From positions 558,001 through 622,000 of the forward strand of contig NZ_VTGX01000002.1 of assembly GCF_009729095.1 (NCBI RefSeq): a stretch of DNA of 64,000 bases, in the 5' to 3' direction. Positions 38,064-46,091 of the stretch are shown here, piece by piece. Numbering within the stretch: position 1 is the stretch's first letter; the number at the start of each line of letters is the position of its first letter. Source of the stretch: Mycolicibacterium sp. CBMA 247 (GTDB lineage Bacteria; Actinomycetota; Actinomycetes; Mycobacteriales; Mycobacteriaceae). The position numbers were made by a program, and so were the translations under genes. A model generated the notes under the pieces. The model saw only the letters and a list, made by a program, of their open reading frames with translations, ran no database searches and was not told the origin of the DNA.

Positions 38064-38990
38064 ATGGTGATGAGTTTGACGCACCTCGCCGCGTTGCGTG
38101 CGCTGGATCGGTTGGGCACGATGGTGTCGGTTGCCCAGGCGCTGGGATACACCCCGGGTGCGGTATCGCAGCAGATCGCAGCCCTGGAAACGGCCGTCGG
38201 TGAACAACTGATCACCCGAGCCGGCCGAAATGTCGTGCTCACCGACGCCGGCCGCGTCCTGGCGCTACACGCCGACCGGATTCTGGTCGCAGAACAGGAC
38301 GCGCTGGAGGCGTTGCGCTCGGTCAACGAAGAACTGTCGGCGCCATTCGCCCTTGGGGTGTTTGGCAGCACTGCTGCGACGTTGCTGCCGGCCGTGATGG
38401 CGGCCGCGCAGCGCCGCTATCCGCGGTTGGAACTGACCAGCCGCGAACTGAGCGTCGACGTCGTTGTCGACGCGGTGCGCCGAGGCTCCGTGGATGCCGC
38501 GATCGGGCTGGACTACCCGATCGCCCCGATGCCGCGCGGCGATGACACCGAGATCATCGTCTTGCGCCGGGAACCGTTCGGATTAGCCGTGCCTCGCGAC
38601 TTCGGCCAGGTCGCCGATGCCGACGAGGTGCGCTTGCGAGAGTTGGCTGACTGGGCCTTCGTCATACCGCCGGCCCATACGCCGTTCGGTGCGGCCGTGC
38701 GCGCGGTGTGTCGTCAGAGCGGATTCGAACCCAACTCCCGTCACGAGATCATGGATTCCGCAGTGTCGCTGGCGCTGGTGGGCCGTGGTCTCGGCGTGGC
38801 GTTCGTGACCGACACGATGATTGCGCTCAATCCCGCAGCGCCCATCGGTCGCCTGCGCATCGCCGATGACTTCAGTCGCGAGATCGTGCTCGTACGCCCC
38901 GTCGCCTCGGCTACGCGCCGTACCGTGCGAGCTGTCACCTCAATCGTGCAGGCCGTGGTGAACGACGATCTGGGGGAAGCGATCACATGA
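38064..38990 (+). CDS. LysR-type regulator (downstream of E1)
   Basis: A 308-residue LysR regulator. The HTH is at residues ~5-60 (LAALRALDRLGTMVSVAQAL, GYTPGAVSQQIAALETAVGE). The effector domain follows, with FALGVFGSTAATLLPAVM. It belongs to the GC-rich actinobacterial LysR group related to the second LysR at 46092. It lies 162 bases after the E1 gene on the same strand. The gap holds CTGGCCAG (38014-38021) and an AT-rich stretch GCTATATATTT, a likely promoter. It is a natural candidate regulator of the lysine block. Confidence 0.88.
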   Translation: MVMSLTHLAALRALDRLGTMVSVAQALGYTPGAVSQQIAALETAVGEQLITRAGRNVVLTDAGRVLALHADRILVAEQDALEALRSVNEELSAPFALGVFGSTAATLLPAVMAAAQRRYPRLELTSRELSVDVVVDAVRRGSVDAAIGLDYPIAPMPRGDDTEIIVLRREPFGLAVPRDFGQVADADEVRLRELADWAFVIPPAHTPFGAAVRAVCRQSGFEPNSRHEIMDSAVSLALVGRGLGVAFVTDTMIALNPAAPIGRLRIADDFSREIVLVRPVASATRRTVRAVTSIVQAVVNDDLGEAIT

Positions 38991-39223
38991 ACGAGATGCC
39001 GACGAACATCCCAGATGGCGCAGGGGCGCACTCGCCGAAATGCCGGCCGAATGTCCAGCGGCGGCCGCCAGCGCGCTGGCATCACCAATCGTCGTGATTG
39101 GCCGATCGGGCCGCTCAGTAGTGGGCGGGCGCGGTGTAGCGAGAGAACTTCAATGCCAGCGTTCATCGATTTGACGGTGAAGGCCTAGGTTGAGCGGCTG
39201 TCGGGTCGTCTTGCCCGACGACT

Positions 39224-39258
39224 TTGGGGTGGGTGCTGCACCGCAGCACCCACCCCAA
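39224..39258. terminator. perfect 16-bp stem-loop
   Basis: TTGGGGTGGGTGCTGC and its exact complement are separated by only ACC, forming a very stable hairpin between convergent genes. There is no T-run on either side. It could terminate both transcripts or be a remnant of a mobile repeat. Confidence 0.6.
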
Positions 39259-39314
39259 GCAGGATCGAATGGTGTACAACATCATTCGGATCGCGTGTTC
39301 GATGGTGTCGCGGT

Positions 39315-39358
39315 CCCTACGAGTTCTGCGGCGGCGTCGCGCCGTAGAACTCGTAGGG
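39315..39358. terminator. 19-bp stem-loop with one mismatch
   Basis: CCCTACGAGTTCTGCGGCG pairs with CGCCGTAGAACTCGTAGGG around a 6-base loop GCGTCG, with one internal mismatch. It lies 40 bases before the stop of the dehydrogenase gene on the minus strand. A probable terminator; unusually long for this genome type. Confidence 0.6.
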
Positions 39359-39397
39359 TCGCGGGTATCGAGATAGTTCTGGCTGCAATGCCTGCGA

Positions 39398-40483
39398 TCA
39401 GTCGACAGTTCCGTCGTGGGCGAACCGGCTGCCGGCTTTGGTGGCACACAGGTCTTCGAAGCTGATGTCTTCCTGGCGGACGAATCCCGTTTGCGGAATG
39501 CGACCGTCGGCGACGAGCTCCACCACTGCGACCGCTGAGGCCGCGGTGGTCCATGAGATCGCGCGCCACCGGTGGCCACCGATATCCATGGGGCGGTATC
39601 CGCGCACGTAGTTCTCGCGGAACGGCTGGCCGGCTTTAATGCCCTCGACGGCGGCGTGCAGGTAGACGATGTCGTCATTGACGGGTGGCTTGCTACTCAC
39701 GATCATCTGACCGACGAGGTCACGTTGATCGCGCAGGCCGAGTTCGTCGAGCAGAAACCGCATTTGGCGGAAGTGGCCGGGGTAGCGCATGGTCTTGTAG
39801 TCCAACCGTTGAACCTGGCCCTCGTAGGTTTGGCACATCGTGCCCAGGCCCCCTGAGGTGAGGGCTGCCTCGAGTTCAATTCCACCGATCACGACCCTTT
39901 CCGTTTCGTCCATGGCTGGGACCATTTGACGCCTGCCCGCGCGTAGCACCTCGGCATCGTTGATGTACTCGTTGACGACTCCTTCAGCCGACCACGTGAC
40001 GGCGTATCCGAGCAGGCCGGTGGGGTTCTGGGGCAGGGCCCCCACTTTCAGTTCCATTGATCGGACGCTGTCGAACTGCTTGGCAAGCGAGGCGCCGATG
40101 ATGCCGATCAGTCCTGGAGCAAGTCCGCATTGCGGCACGAACGCCGCATCGGTGCGGCGTTGCGCCAACTCAACGACACGGTTGGTGGTCGGTACGTCCT
40201 CGGTGAGGTCGAAGTAGTGCACACCCGCGTCGTAGGCCGCCTCAGCGATGGCTATGTTGAGGTGGTAGGGCAGGCAGGAGATTACGGCGTCGACTGACTC
40301 GAGTGCGGCTCGCACGGCGCCTCCGTCGGTGACATCGGTTTGCCTGGTGTCAAACCCTTTCGGCGAGCGGGCAGCATTATCGTGTCCGATGACGTGGAAA
40401 CCGGAGTCGACGAGCATGCCGGCGACAAGTTCGCCGACTTTGCCGAGGCCGAAAACCGCAACTCGGCTGATGGTGCGTCCCAT
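39398..40483 (-). CDS. lysine-6-dehydrogenase / saccharopine-dehydrogenase-like protein
   Basis: A 361-residue protein with an N-terminal NAD(P) fold (RVAVFGLGKVGELVAGML), AVISCLPYHLNIAIAEAAYD, GVHYFDLTED and FVPQCGLAPGLIGIIGASLA. The last stretch is characteristic of lysine 6-dehydrogenase and bacterial saccharopine-reductase-like proteins. AAGGAG precedes the ATG. Lys6DH oxidises the epsilon-amino group of L-lysine to give 2-aminoadipate semialdehyde, the substrate of the ALDH7 enzyme at 31734. The substrate is inferred from family and context. Confidence 0.78.
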   Translation of the reverse strand: MGRTISRVAVFGLGKVGELVAGMLVDSGFHVIGHDNAARSPKGFDTRQTDVTDGGAVRAALESVDAVISCLPYHLNIAIAEAAYDAGVHYFDLTEDVPTTNRVVELAQRRTDAAFVPQCGLAPGLIGIIGASLAKQFDSVRSMELKVGALPQNPTGLLGYAVTWSAEGVVNEYINDAEVLRAGRRQMVPAMDETERVVIGGIELEAALTSGGLGTMCQTYEGQVQRLDYKTMRYPGHFRQMRFLLDELGLRDQRDLVGQMIVSSKPPVNDDIVYLHAAVEGIKAGQPFRENYVRGYRPMDIGGHRWRAISWTTAASAVAVVELVADGRIPQTGFVRQEDISFEDLCATKAGSRFAHDGTVD

Positions 40484-40587
40484 GGGCTAACTCCTTGTGT
40501 AGGTGTGATGGGGTGTCAGTTGGATGCGCAAACGATGGATTCTGTTGTGTGAGTGCGCATTTTTGGGTTGATCGTTCCGACTTGGAA

Positions 40588-40836
40588 CTACAGAACTCTT
40601 GAGATGAACTCCCGCGTCCGCGTGCTGCGCGGATTCTGCATGACAGAGTGCAGGTTTCCTGATTCGACGATGACGCCGTCGTCCATGAACACCAACGTGT
40701 TCTTGACGCTGTCTGGCAGCGATGTGTAAAGGGGAGCCTCCGCCACAGATGCAGTTGACGATGGCTGTTCGGTGCCGGTGGAGACCGCGCACACGAATGC
40801 CGATGCCAGCCGGCGTGTGTGGGTGTAGTGGTTCAT
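40588..40836 (-). pseudogene. collapsed amino-acid ABC transporter (binding protein fused to ATPase tail)
   Basis: An 82-codon frame with an excellent GGAGGAGG site before ATG. Residues 1-45 are the start of a polar amino-acid binding protein (RRLASAFVCAVS signal, then VAEAPLYTSLPDSVKN). From residue 46 it is the C-terminus of an amino-acid ABC ATPase (LVFMDDGVIVESGNLHSVMQ, then NPRSTRTREFISRVL). Everything between, i.e. most of the binding protein, the permease and most of the ATPase, is gone. One large deletion in a former three-gene importer operon explains this. The rest of the 40484-40919 gap is featureless. Confidence 0.8.
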
Positions 40837-40919
40837 TGTGTCCTCCTCCACTTCTCGCGGCTGCAATCGGGTGGTTGGTGATCTCGTCGACTTCACTGCG
40901 ACATGTATCTGCTGGGTCG

Positions 40920-42038
40920 TCATGAACGCCTGAAGTCCAGATAGGTCGTGCGCGTGAGGAACTGCGCTAGCACGTCCGAAAGGGGAGCCACCCCGATTCC
41001 CGGGCCGTCGGGAACACGGACGGTACCCTGCTCCAGTTCGAACGGCTCAGTGATGTCTTGGGCGAAGTACCGCCGCGAGGCCGAGACATCCCCGGGCAGA
41101 ACGAAGTTCGGCAGAGAGGCCAGTGCGAGGTTTGCGGCACGTCCGACCCCGGTCTCCAACATCCCGCCGCACCAGACTGGTATTCCGTGCGCCGCACAGA
41201 CATCGTGGATTCGACGCGCTTCGTAGTAGCCCCCGACACGTGCGGGTTTGATGTTGATGACGTCACATGCCCTGAGCGCGATGGCTGTGGCGGCGTCGCG
41301 GGCGGAGCGTATCGACTCATCGAGGCAGATTGGCGTGCGAACGCGGCGGGCCAACTCGGCATGGCCACGAAGGTCGTCCTCGGATAAGGGCTGCTCGATC
41401 AGTAGCAGACCGAACTCATCGAGGGCTGCCAGAGACGCGATGTCGTTGAGGCGATAGGCAGCGTTGGCGTCGACCTGGAGCATCAGATCGTCTCCGAACT
41501 GCTTGCGGACCGCACGTACGGCCTCGACGTCCCATCCGGGTTCGATCTTGAGCTTGATCCGGGCGTAACCTTCCGCCACGTACTCTTCGACACTGTCGAG
41601 CAGCTCGGCGATGTTGTCTTTGATTCCTATCGAAACCCCGGCGGGGACCCTTGTGCGCTGACCGCCGAGGTGTCGGCGCAAAGAAACGTTCTGGGCGCGC
41701 AGTTCGGCGTCGAGAAGGGCCGTTTCGACAACGTGTTTGGCCATGTGGTGTCCCGTGATGGGCTCGAGCGTCGGTTGCACGTCTGACGCGCCGAGATCGG
41801 GACCGAACGCGACGAGCCGGGGCAGGAGATGCTCGGTCAGCACGATCTCAGCACCAGCAAGGAATTCACTGCTGTAGAGAGGATCTGGGTCGGCAGCGCA
41901 TTCGGCCCACCCTTCAGCTTCCGAGGTGATCAGGCGTAGGAGAAACGTGTCTTTGAAGTTCGCCGTGCCGAACGATGTTCTGAAGGCGTCGACGAGGGGG
42001 ACTTTGAGGTGATGCAGTTCTGCGGCTTCAATTCTCAT
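40920..42038 (-). CDS. N-acyl(succinyl)amino-acid racemase, enolase superfamily
   Basis: A 372-residue muconate-lactonising-subgroup enzyme. Catalytic residues are all present: Lys162/Lys164 in ARIKLKIEPG, metal ligands Asp190 (LQVDANAAY), Glu215 (LLLIEQPL) and Asp240 (CLDESI), and Lys264 in INIKPARVGG. The spacing matches the Amycolatopsis N-acylamino-acid racemase/OSBS offset by one residue. A menaquinone role (OSBS) is possible, but no men genes are nearby and the partners are a GNAT and a DapE-like desuccinylase, favouring N-succinylamino-acid racemase. The start overlaps the GNAT stop (ATGA). Confidence 0.85.
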   Translation of the reverse strand: MRIEAAELHHLKVPLVDAFRTSFGTANFKDTFLLRLITSEAEGWAECAADPDPLYSSEFLAGAEIVLTEHLLPRLVAFGPDLGASDVQPTLEPITGHHMAKHVVETALLDAELRAQNVSLRRHLGGQRTRVPAGVSIGIKDNIAELLDSVEEYVAEGYARIKLKIEPGWDVEAVRAVRKQFGDDLMLQVDANAAYRLNDIASLAALDEFGLLLIEQPLSEDDLRGHAELARRVRTPICLDESIRSARDAATAIALRACDVINIKPARVGGYYEARRIHDVCAAHGIPVWCGGMLETGVGRAANLALASLPNFVLPGDVSASRRYFAQDITEPFELEQGTVRVPDGPGIGVAPLSDVLAQFLTRTTYLDFRRS

Positions 42039-42922
42039 TGCTCATCCTTCGCAATTTGGTCGAGCGTGTACCAGCCATTGCGTGAAAAACCCACTACGAC
42101 AAACCCTTCGGTGAAGGCTTCGCAAAAGACGGTGCGGAGCGCCACCCGCCACCGTTGGGCGAGTTCTGGCTGCTCGCGGCGGATGGTGACGATGTCATCG
42201 GGCACATGGCACCATCTACGTGTGCTGTCGCCCATCGTGAGCGGCTGGCTATCCGGGCCGTGGGAGAGGACCGTCGCATGGTCCGGGGGTACTAGATCCG
42301 CTGGCGGCCGGCCGCCGGCGGCACTGATCGCGCGTGCCGTGTCAAGTTTCCACGTCGCCACCAGCCGGTCTGAGTCATCATTCGTGTTGATGTCGTCGGC
42401 CATGTGGCCGTAAAAGTCTTGCTCGTAGGCTGTCGCCAGCGCGCCGAGCTTGCTTAGGTTGAACCGGGCATTCCGGCTGACCAGTGGGTCGAAGGTCCAT
42501 TGGATGCGCTGCCAGCCGCGTTCGAGCGCCCAGGCGCGCTGTCGTAGCTTCAGCGCACGGCCCAACCCACGGCCGGTCTGGTGGGGCGCGGTCGCGGCGA
42601 TCAGAGAATAGCCCCCCTCGCTTGCGGGTGATAGGACAGCCGCCCCGACCAAATTGCGGTGGGAATCGCGTGCAGTCGTGATGCATCCGCCTGCATGGAC
42701 GAGACTTCGCATCACGTCGCTGGCGATCGGCACCCCCTCGGCCGTACGGCCCCATACCGACTCAAGCAATGCCGAGACGTCCCGAAGTGTGTCGTTGTCC
42801 TCGACCTCATCGACGAGCACGTCACATTCTCGTGCCGCCTCCTCGGCGGCGCGCGCGGCCTCGGCTCGAAGCGGGTCCCTTACGGCACCAAGGCCTTTGA
42901 CAGTGGAAGTGAAGCGAGTCAC
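42035..42922 (-). CDS. GNAT acyltransferase of the NSAR-linked type
   Basis: A 295-residue GNAT protein. The CoA motif A is APHQTGRGLGRALKLRQRAW, followed by GWQRIQWTFDPLVSRNARFN and LSKLGA, a signature of the predicted GNAT group that includes NSAR-linked N-succinyltransferases. GTG at 42920-42922 is the best start; the longer frame runs into the regulator's upstream region. It overlaps the racemase gene by ATGA, so the two are made together. Likely reaction (inference): succinyl-CoA plus D-amino acid gives N-succinyl-D-amino acid. Confidence 0.78.
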   Translation of the reverse strand: MTRFTSTVKGLGAVRDPLRAEAARAAEEAARECDVLVDEVEDNDTLRDVSALLESVWGRTAEGVPIASDVMRSLVHAGGCITTARDSHRNLVGAAVLSPASEGGYSLIAATAPHQTGRGLGRALKLRQRAWALERGWQRIQWTFDPLVSRNARFNLSKLGALATAYEQDFYGHMADDINTNDDSDRLVATWKLDTARAISAAGGRPPADLVPPDHATVLSHGPDSQPLTMGDSTRRWCHVPDDIVTIRREQPELAQRWRVALRTVFCEAFTEGFVVVGFSRNGWYTLDQIAKDEQ

Positions 42923-43028
42923 ATCCCTACTGTCACAGGTGCCCGACCCACAGTCATTGGCCTGCGAGCTTCGACATGGACCATTTCGTTGTGCACTGAT
43001 CACAAAGGCCTGGCCTAGGCTGCTCAAC

Positions 43029-44657
43029 GTGGAGGCTACTGAGCGATCGATGCGGCTAGGTGGTCGGTGCCGAGTCCGTGACCTGTTGACCGCGCTTCGT
43101 GGGGCAGGCCTCACCTTGGTCACCGACGACGTGGGGCTAGACCAAACCGTGAGCCGGACCGTGTTGTTCGATCCTGTAGAAGCGGTGCGCGCCGTGCCCG
43201 AAGGCGTTCTGCTCGGAGTTGGCGTCGACCGCAGGTTCGTCGATCCGTCCACCGTCATCACCCAGGCCTCGGCGGCGCAGGTCACCGCGATGGTGGTCAA
43301 AGCCTCAGCCCTGCGCGAAAGCCCTGAGCTGACCGCCACAGCAAACCGATGCGGACTAGCACTGCTGACGATTGACGACATGGTCGATTGGCTGACGGTG
43401 GACGCCCACATTCGCAGTGCGCTGTACGCCACCACGCACGCCGGCGGGCCATTGCGGTCAGCGCCCTCGGGTGACTTGTTTTCCCTTGTCGAAGCGATCG
43501 CCGACACTCTCGGGGGGGCCGCCGCGATCGAGGATATGAACCTGCGGGTGTTGGCCTACTCCTCAGGGCAGCATCCGATCGACGAGGATCGGCGCAGCGG
43601 AATCTTGGGGCGTCGCGTTCCCAGTGCCCCTGAGCATCCCGGTCAATACCGGGAGGTTTACCAGTCGCGGTCGGTGTGTCGAATCCCCGGCGCTCCCGGT
43701 GGTTTAGATCGATTGGCCGTCGCCGTGCGAGCCGGTCCGGAGATCATCGGTTCCGTCTGGGTCGTCATACCGCCGGAGGGACTGCGGGATGGCGCTCAAC
43801 GGCAACTGGCCGACGTCGCACCGGTGGCGGCGCTTCACCTTCTGCGGGCTCGTCATGCCGAGGATCTTGTGCGTCAGCAGCGCACGGAGGCGGCCGAAGC
43901 TCTCATCGCAGGCAGCGGTGACCTGCGTGATGCCATCCTGGTGTTGGATTTCGACCCTGACTCGACGGTTGTGGTGATGACTATTGCAGTGACATCGCCG
44001 GTCGATCGCCGTCCCGCTCGCCACGATCGCTTCGTGTCACTAGTGACGATGAATTGCGAATCGCGCCGGTTGTCGGTCGGTGTCGCTGGCGCCGGCGACC
44101 TCCTCCACGTCGTGTGTTCGGCACGCCACATCGGGTCTGCCGACGATGCCCTGCCAGTGGCTGAGGCGATTAGGCGAGCGGTGCGAAGTTCACTTGACCT
44201 TGATGCGGTGATCGGAATCGGTCCGGCGGTATCGGCGGCGCACCGTATCCGTCATTCGGCGGAATGTGCGGCGAAGGTGGCAACATTGCTGCGACGAGTA
44301 GCCGAACTGCCACGCATTGCCACATCTCGCCAAATGGCTGACCGCACAAGCTTTGTCGACCTCGCAGCCGCTGCGGTCGATGACCCGCGGATGATATCCG
44401 ACCGGGTTGTGGAAATACTCAAACACGATGAAGAACACAGCACCACCTACGCCAAACTGCTGCGTACCTATCTACGCAGCTGGCGCGACGCCACCCGTAC
44501 AGCAACGATGTTGACGATCCACCCGAACACAGTGCGATATCGGCTTAACCGGCTCAGCGCGACATTCGGGATTGATCTCGACGACCCTGACCAGCTACTG
44601 CCGATCTGGGTGGGACTTGAAGTGCAGAACCTGACAGGCGCTGTGGTGACGGGCTGA
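43029..44657 (+). CDS. PucR-family transcriptional regulator
   Basis: A ~542-residue regulator. The N-terminal PucR domain starts at CRVRDLLTALRGAGLTLVTD. A central GGDEF-like/CdaR region follows (DAVIGIGPAVSAAHRIRHSA). The C-terminal HTH_30 is LLRTYLRSWRDATRTATMLT, then IHPNTVRYRLNRL. The start is uncertain: GTG 43029 or ATG 43050, which has GGAGG 14 bases upstream; frame extension further upstream is non-coding overlap with the GNAT gene. It is divergent from the GNAT-racemase pair, 106 bases apart, and probably controls it. It converges with the DapE-like gene two bases away. Confidence 0.85.
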   Translation: MEATERSMRLGGRCRVRDLLTALRGAGLTLVTDDVGLDQTVSRTVLFDPVEAVRAVPEGVLLGVGVDRRFVDPSTVITQASAAQVTAMVVKASALRESPELTATANRCGLALLTIDDMVDWLTVDAHIRSALYATTHAGGPLRSAPSGDLFSLVEAIADTLGGAAAIEDMNLRVLAYSSGQHPIDEDRRSGILGRRVPSAPEHPGQYREVYQSRSVCRIPGAPGGLDRLAVAVRAGPEIIGSVWVVIPPEGLRDGAQRQLADVAPVAALHLLRARHAEDLVRQQRTEAAEALIAGSGDLRDAILVLDFDPDSTVVVMTIAVTSPVDRRPARHDRFVSLVTMNCESRRLSVGVAGAGDLLHVVCSARHIGSADDALPVAEAIRRAVRSSLDLDAVIGIGPAVSAAHRIRHSAECAAKVATLLRRVAELPRIATSRQMADRTSFVDLAAAAVDDPRMISDRVVEILKHDEEHSTTYAKLLRTYLRSWRDATRTATMLTIHPNTVRYRLNRLSATFGIDLDDPDQLLPIWVGLEVQNLTGAVVTG

Positions 44658-44659
44658 CG

Positions 44660-45781
44660 TCAGGTTGTCAGCCACTTCTGCAGCGTTTGCTCACATGTTC
44701 GCAGCTGAGCGATCGCCACGTGCTCGTCACGGGTGTGGGCAAGCAGTGGGTCGCCGGGACCGAAGTTCAGCGCTGGTACACCCAGTTGCGCGAAGCGGGC
44801 CACATCGGTCCAGCCGAGTTTCGGTCGAGCAGGCTTATCCACCGCCTCGACGAAGGACTTTGCGCTTCCTGTCAAACCTGGAGCAGCTGGTGGTGCACTG
44901 TCCACGATGGCAATGTCGTAGCCGTCGAAGTAGTTGTGCACGAAGTCAATTGCCTCTTGCTCGGTGCGATCGGGCGCAAAGCGGAAATTGACGCTGATAC
45001 GGCATTCATCCGGGATGACGTTGCGCGCGATGCCGCCGTGGATGGCCACGGCATTGAGTCCCTCGCGATAGGTCAATCCGTCAACCACTGGAGTGCGTGG
45101 ACGGAAGCTGCCCAACTTGTCCAGAACTGGAGCCGCTGCCTCAACGGCGTTGATTCCCTGCCAAGACCGAGCAGAGTGTGCTCGCCGACCAGCCAACGTG
45201 ATGTCGAAATCGAGAACTCCCTGACAGCCTGCCTCGACGCAACCATTGCTGGGTTCCATCAGAATCGCAAGATCAGCGTGCAAGAGCTCGGGCTGCTGGC
45301 GAGCCAGGTTTGCTAGTCCGTTGGCCGAGGACTCGACCTCCTCGCAGTCGTAGAAGATGAAAGTGAGGTCACTGAGTGCATCGGTGCAATTGCCTGCGAT
45401 CCGTAGGGCTACTGCAACACCGCCCTTCATGTCGCAGCTGCCAAGTCCGTACAGCAGCTCACCATCATTGCGGGCTGGAAGGTTGGCGTTGACTGGGACT
45501 GTGTCCAAATGCCCGGCGACGACGACTCGGCGCTCTCGCCCGGCCGACGTGCGGGCCACCACGGTGTTGCCGAATCGCGACACTGTTAGATGCTCGCGCT
45601 GGCGCAGCGCATGGTCAACCGCATCGGCGAGAGCTCTCTCGTTATGGCTCACCGACTCGACATTGACTAGAGCCTCTGCGATCGACGCGACGTCGTCATC
45701 GAGGTCGATCACGACCGGGCACTCTTCTGCTGGGCCGCAGGCACCGTCCCTTGGTTGTCCAGCGCGCTGACGAGAACTCAT
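44660..45781 (-). CDS. DapE-like M20 desuccinylase
   Basis: A 373-residue M20 metallopeptidase of the actinobacterial DapE type. Metal ligands are His91 and Asp93 (VVVAGHLDTVPV), Asp117 (GLGSCDMKGGVAV) and the Glu147-Glu148 pair (FIFYDCEEVESSANGL). GRRAHSARSWQGINAVEAAA is the dimer lid. DapE removes succinate from N-succinyl-L,L-diaminopimelate. The location beside a racemase/GNAT pair, not in a dap operon, suggests N-succinyl-L-amino acid desuccinylase (inference). The start ATG at 45779-45781 gives a longer N-terminus than usual; true start may be ~20 codons later. Confidence 0.83.
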   Translation of the reverse strand: MSSRQRAGQPRDGACGPAEECPVVIDLDDDVASIAEALVNVESVSHNERALADAVDHALRQREHLTVSRFGNTVVARTSAGRERRVVVAGHLDTVPVNANLPARNDGELLYGLGSCDMKGGVAVALRIAGNCTDALSDLTFIFYDCEEVESSANGLANLARQQPELLHADLAILMEPSNGCVEAGCQGVLDFDITLAGRRAHSARSWQGINAVEAAAPVLDKLGSFRPRTPVVDGLTYREGLNAVAIHGGIARNVIPDECRISVNFRFAPDRTEQEAIDFVHNYFDGYDIAIVDSAPPAAPGLTGSAKSFVEAVDKPARPKLGWTDVARFAQLGVPALNFGPGDPLLAHTRDEHVAIAQLRTCEQTLQKWLTT

Positions 45782-46042
45782 CGGAAGGCCGCCTGTCCCA
45801 CGCTCATGTCGGTCAACTTCGGTTGGGTGAGCTGGAGGTCGGCAATCGGTTTGCCGAAGTTCTGCTTCAGCAACATCACCTGAGAAGGCCTCAGCACGAC
45901 ATCCCCGTACCGCCCCAGTTGTTGGCACGTGCGAACTGACTCAACAAAAGTTCGTCGAAAGCATGAATCGCCATGAGGTTCATCATGAGGTTGCGTCCTG
46001 CCGACTGACGAGCAGACAAGAATGCCGATCTATTATGCGAGA

Positions 46043-46057
46043 GCAAGCGTTGCTTGC
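46043..46057. promoter_or_regulatory. palindrome upstream of LysR gene
   Basis: GCAAGC-GTT-GCTTGC is a perfect 6-3-6 inverted repeat, 35 bases before the chosen LysR start and between it and the divergent DapE-like gene. It is a candidate operator for that regulator and argues that the longer LysR readings starting at 45963 or 46035 are wrong. The rest of the 310-base gap shows nothing clear. Confidence 0.45.
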
Positions 46058-46091
46058 CGATCAACCGATTGACGTTGAGAGGCCCTGTTCC

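Larger units (their letters stand above)
38991..39397. other. 407-base convergent gap with strong stem-loops
   Basis: No credible gene lies between the LysR gene and the convergent dehydrogenase gene. The right half holds three inverted repeats in a row: GTCGGG/CCCGAC (about 39200-39219) and the two long hairpins listed separately. The left part, 38991-39199, shows nothing recognisable. Confidence 0.6.

Noticed and set aside
39190..39678. frames through the stem-loop region
   Set aside because: They cross both perfect inverted repeats and the end of the dehydrogenase gene; sequence is low-complexity Arg/Thr-rich.
40920..42038. o-succinylbenzoate synthase (menC) as the primary call
   Set aside because: The same catalytic residues serve both activities, but no men genes are nearby and the overlap with a GNAT favours the racemase.
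42654..43028. 5' extension of the PucR reading frame
   Set aside because: It overlaps the 5' part of the GNAT gene on the other strand and PucR homology begins only after 43050.
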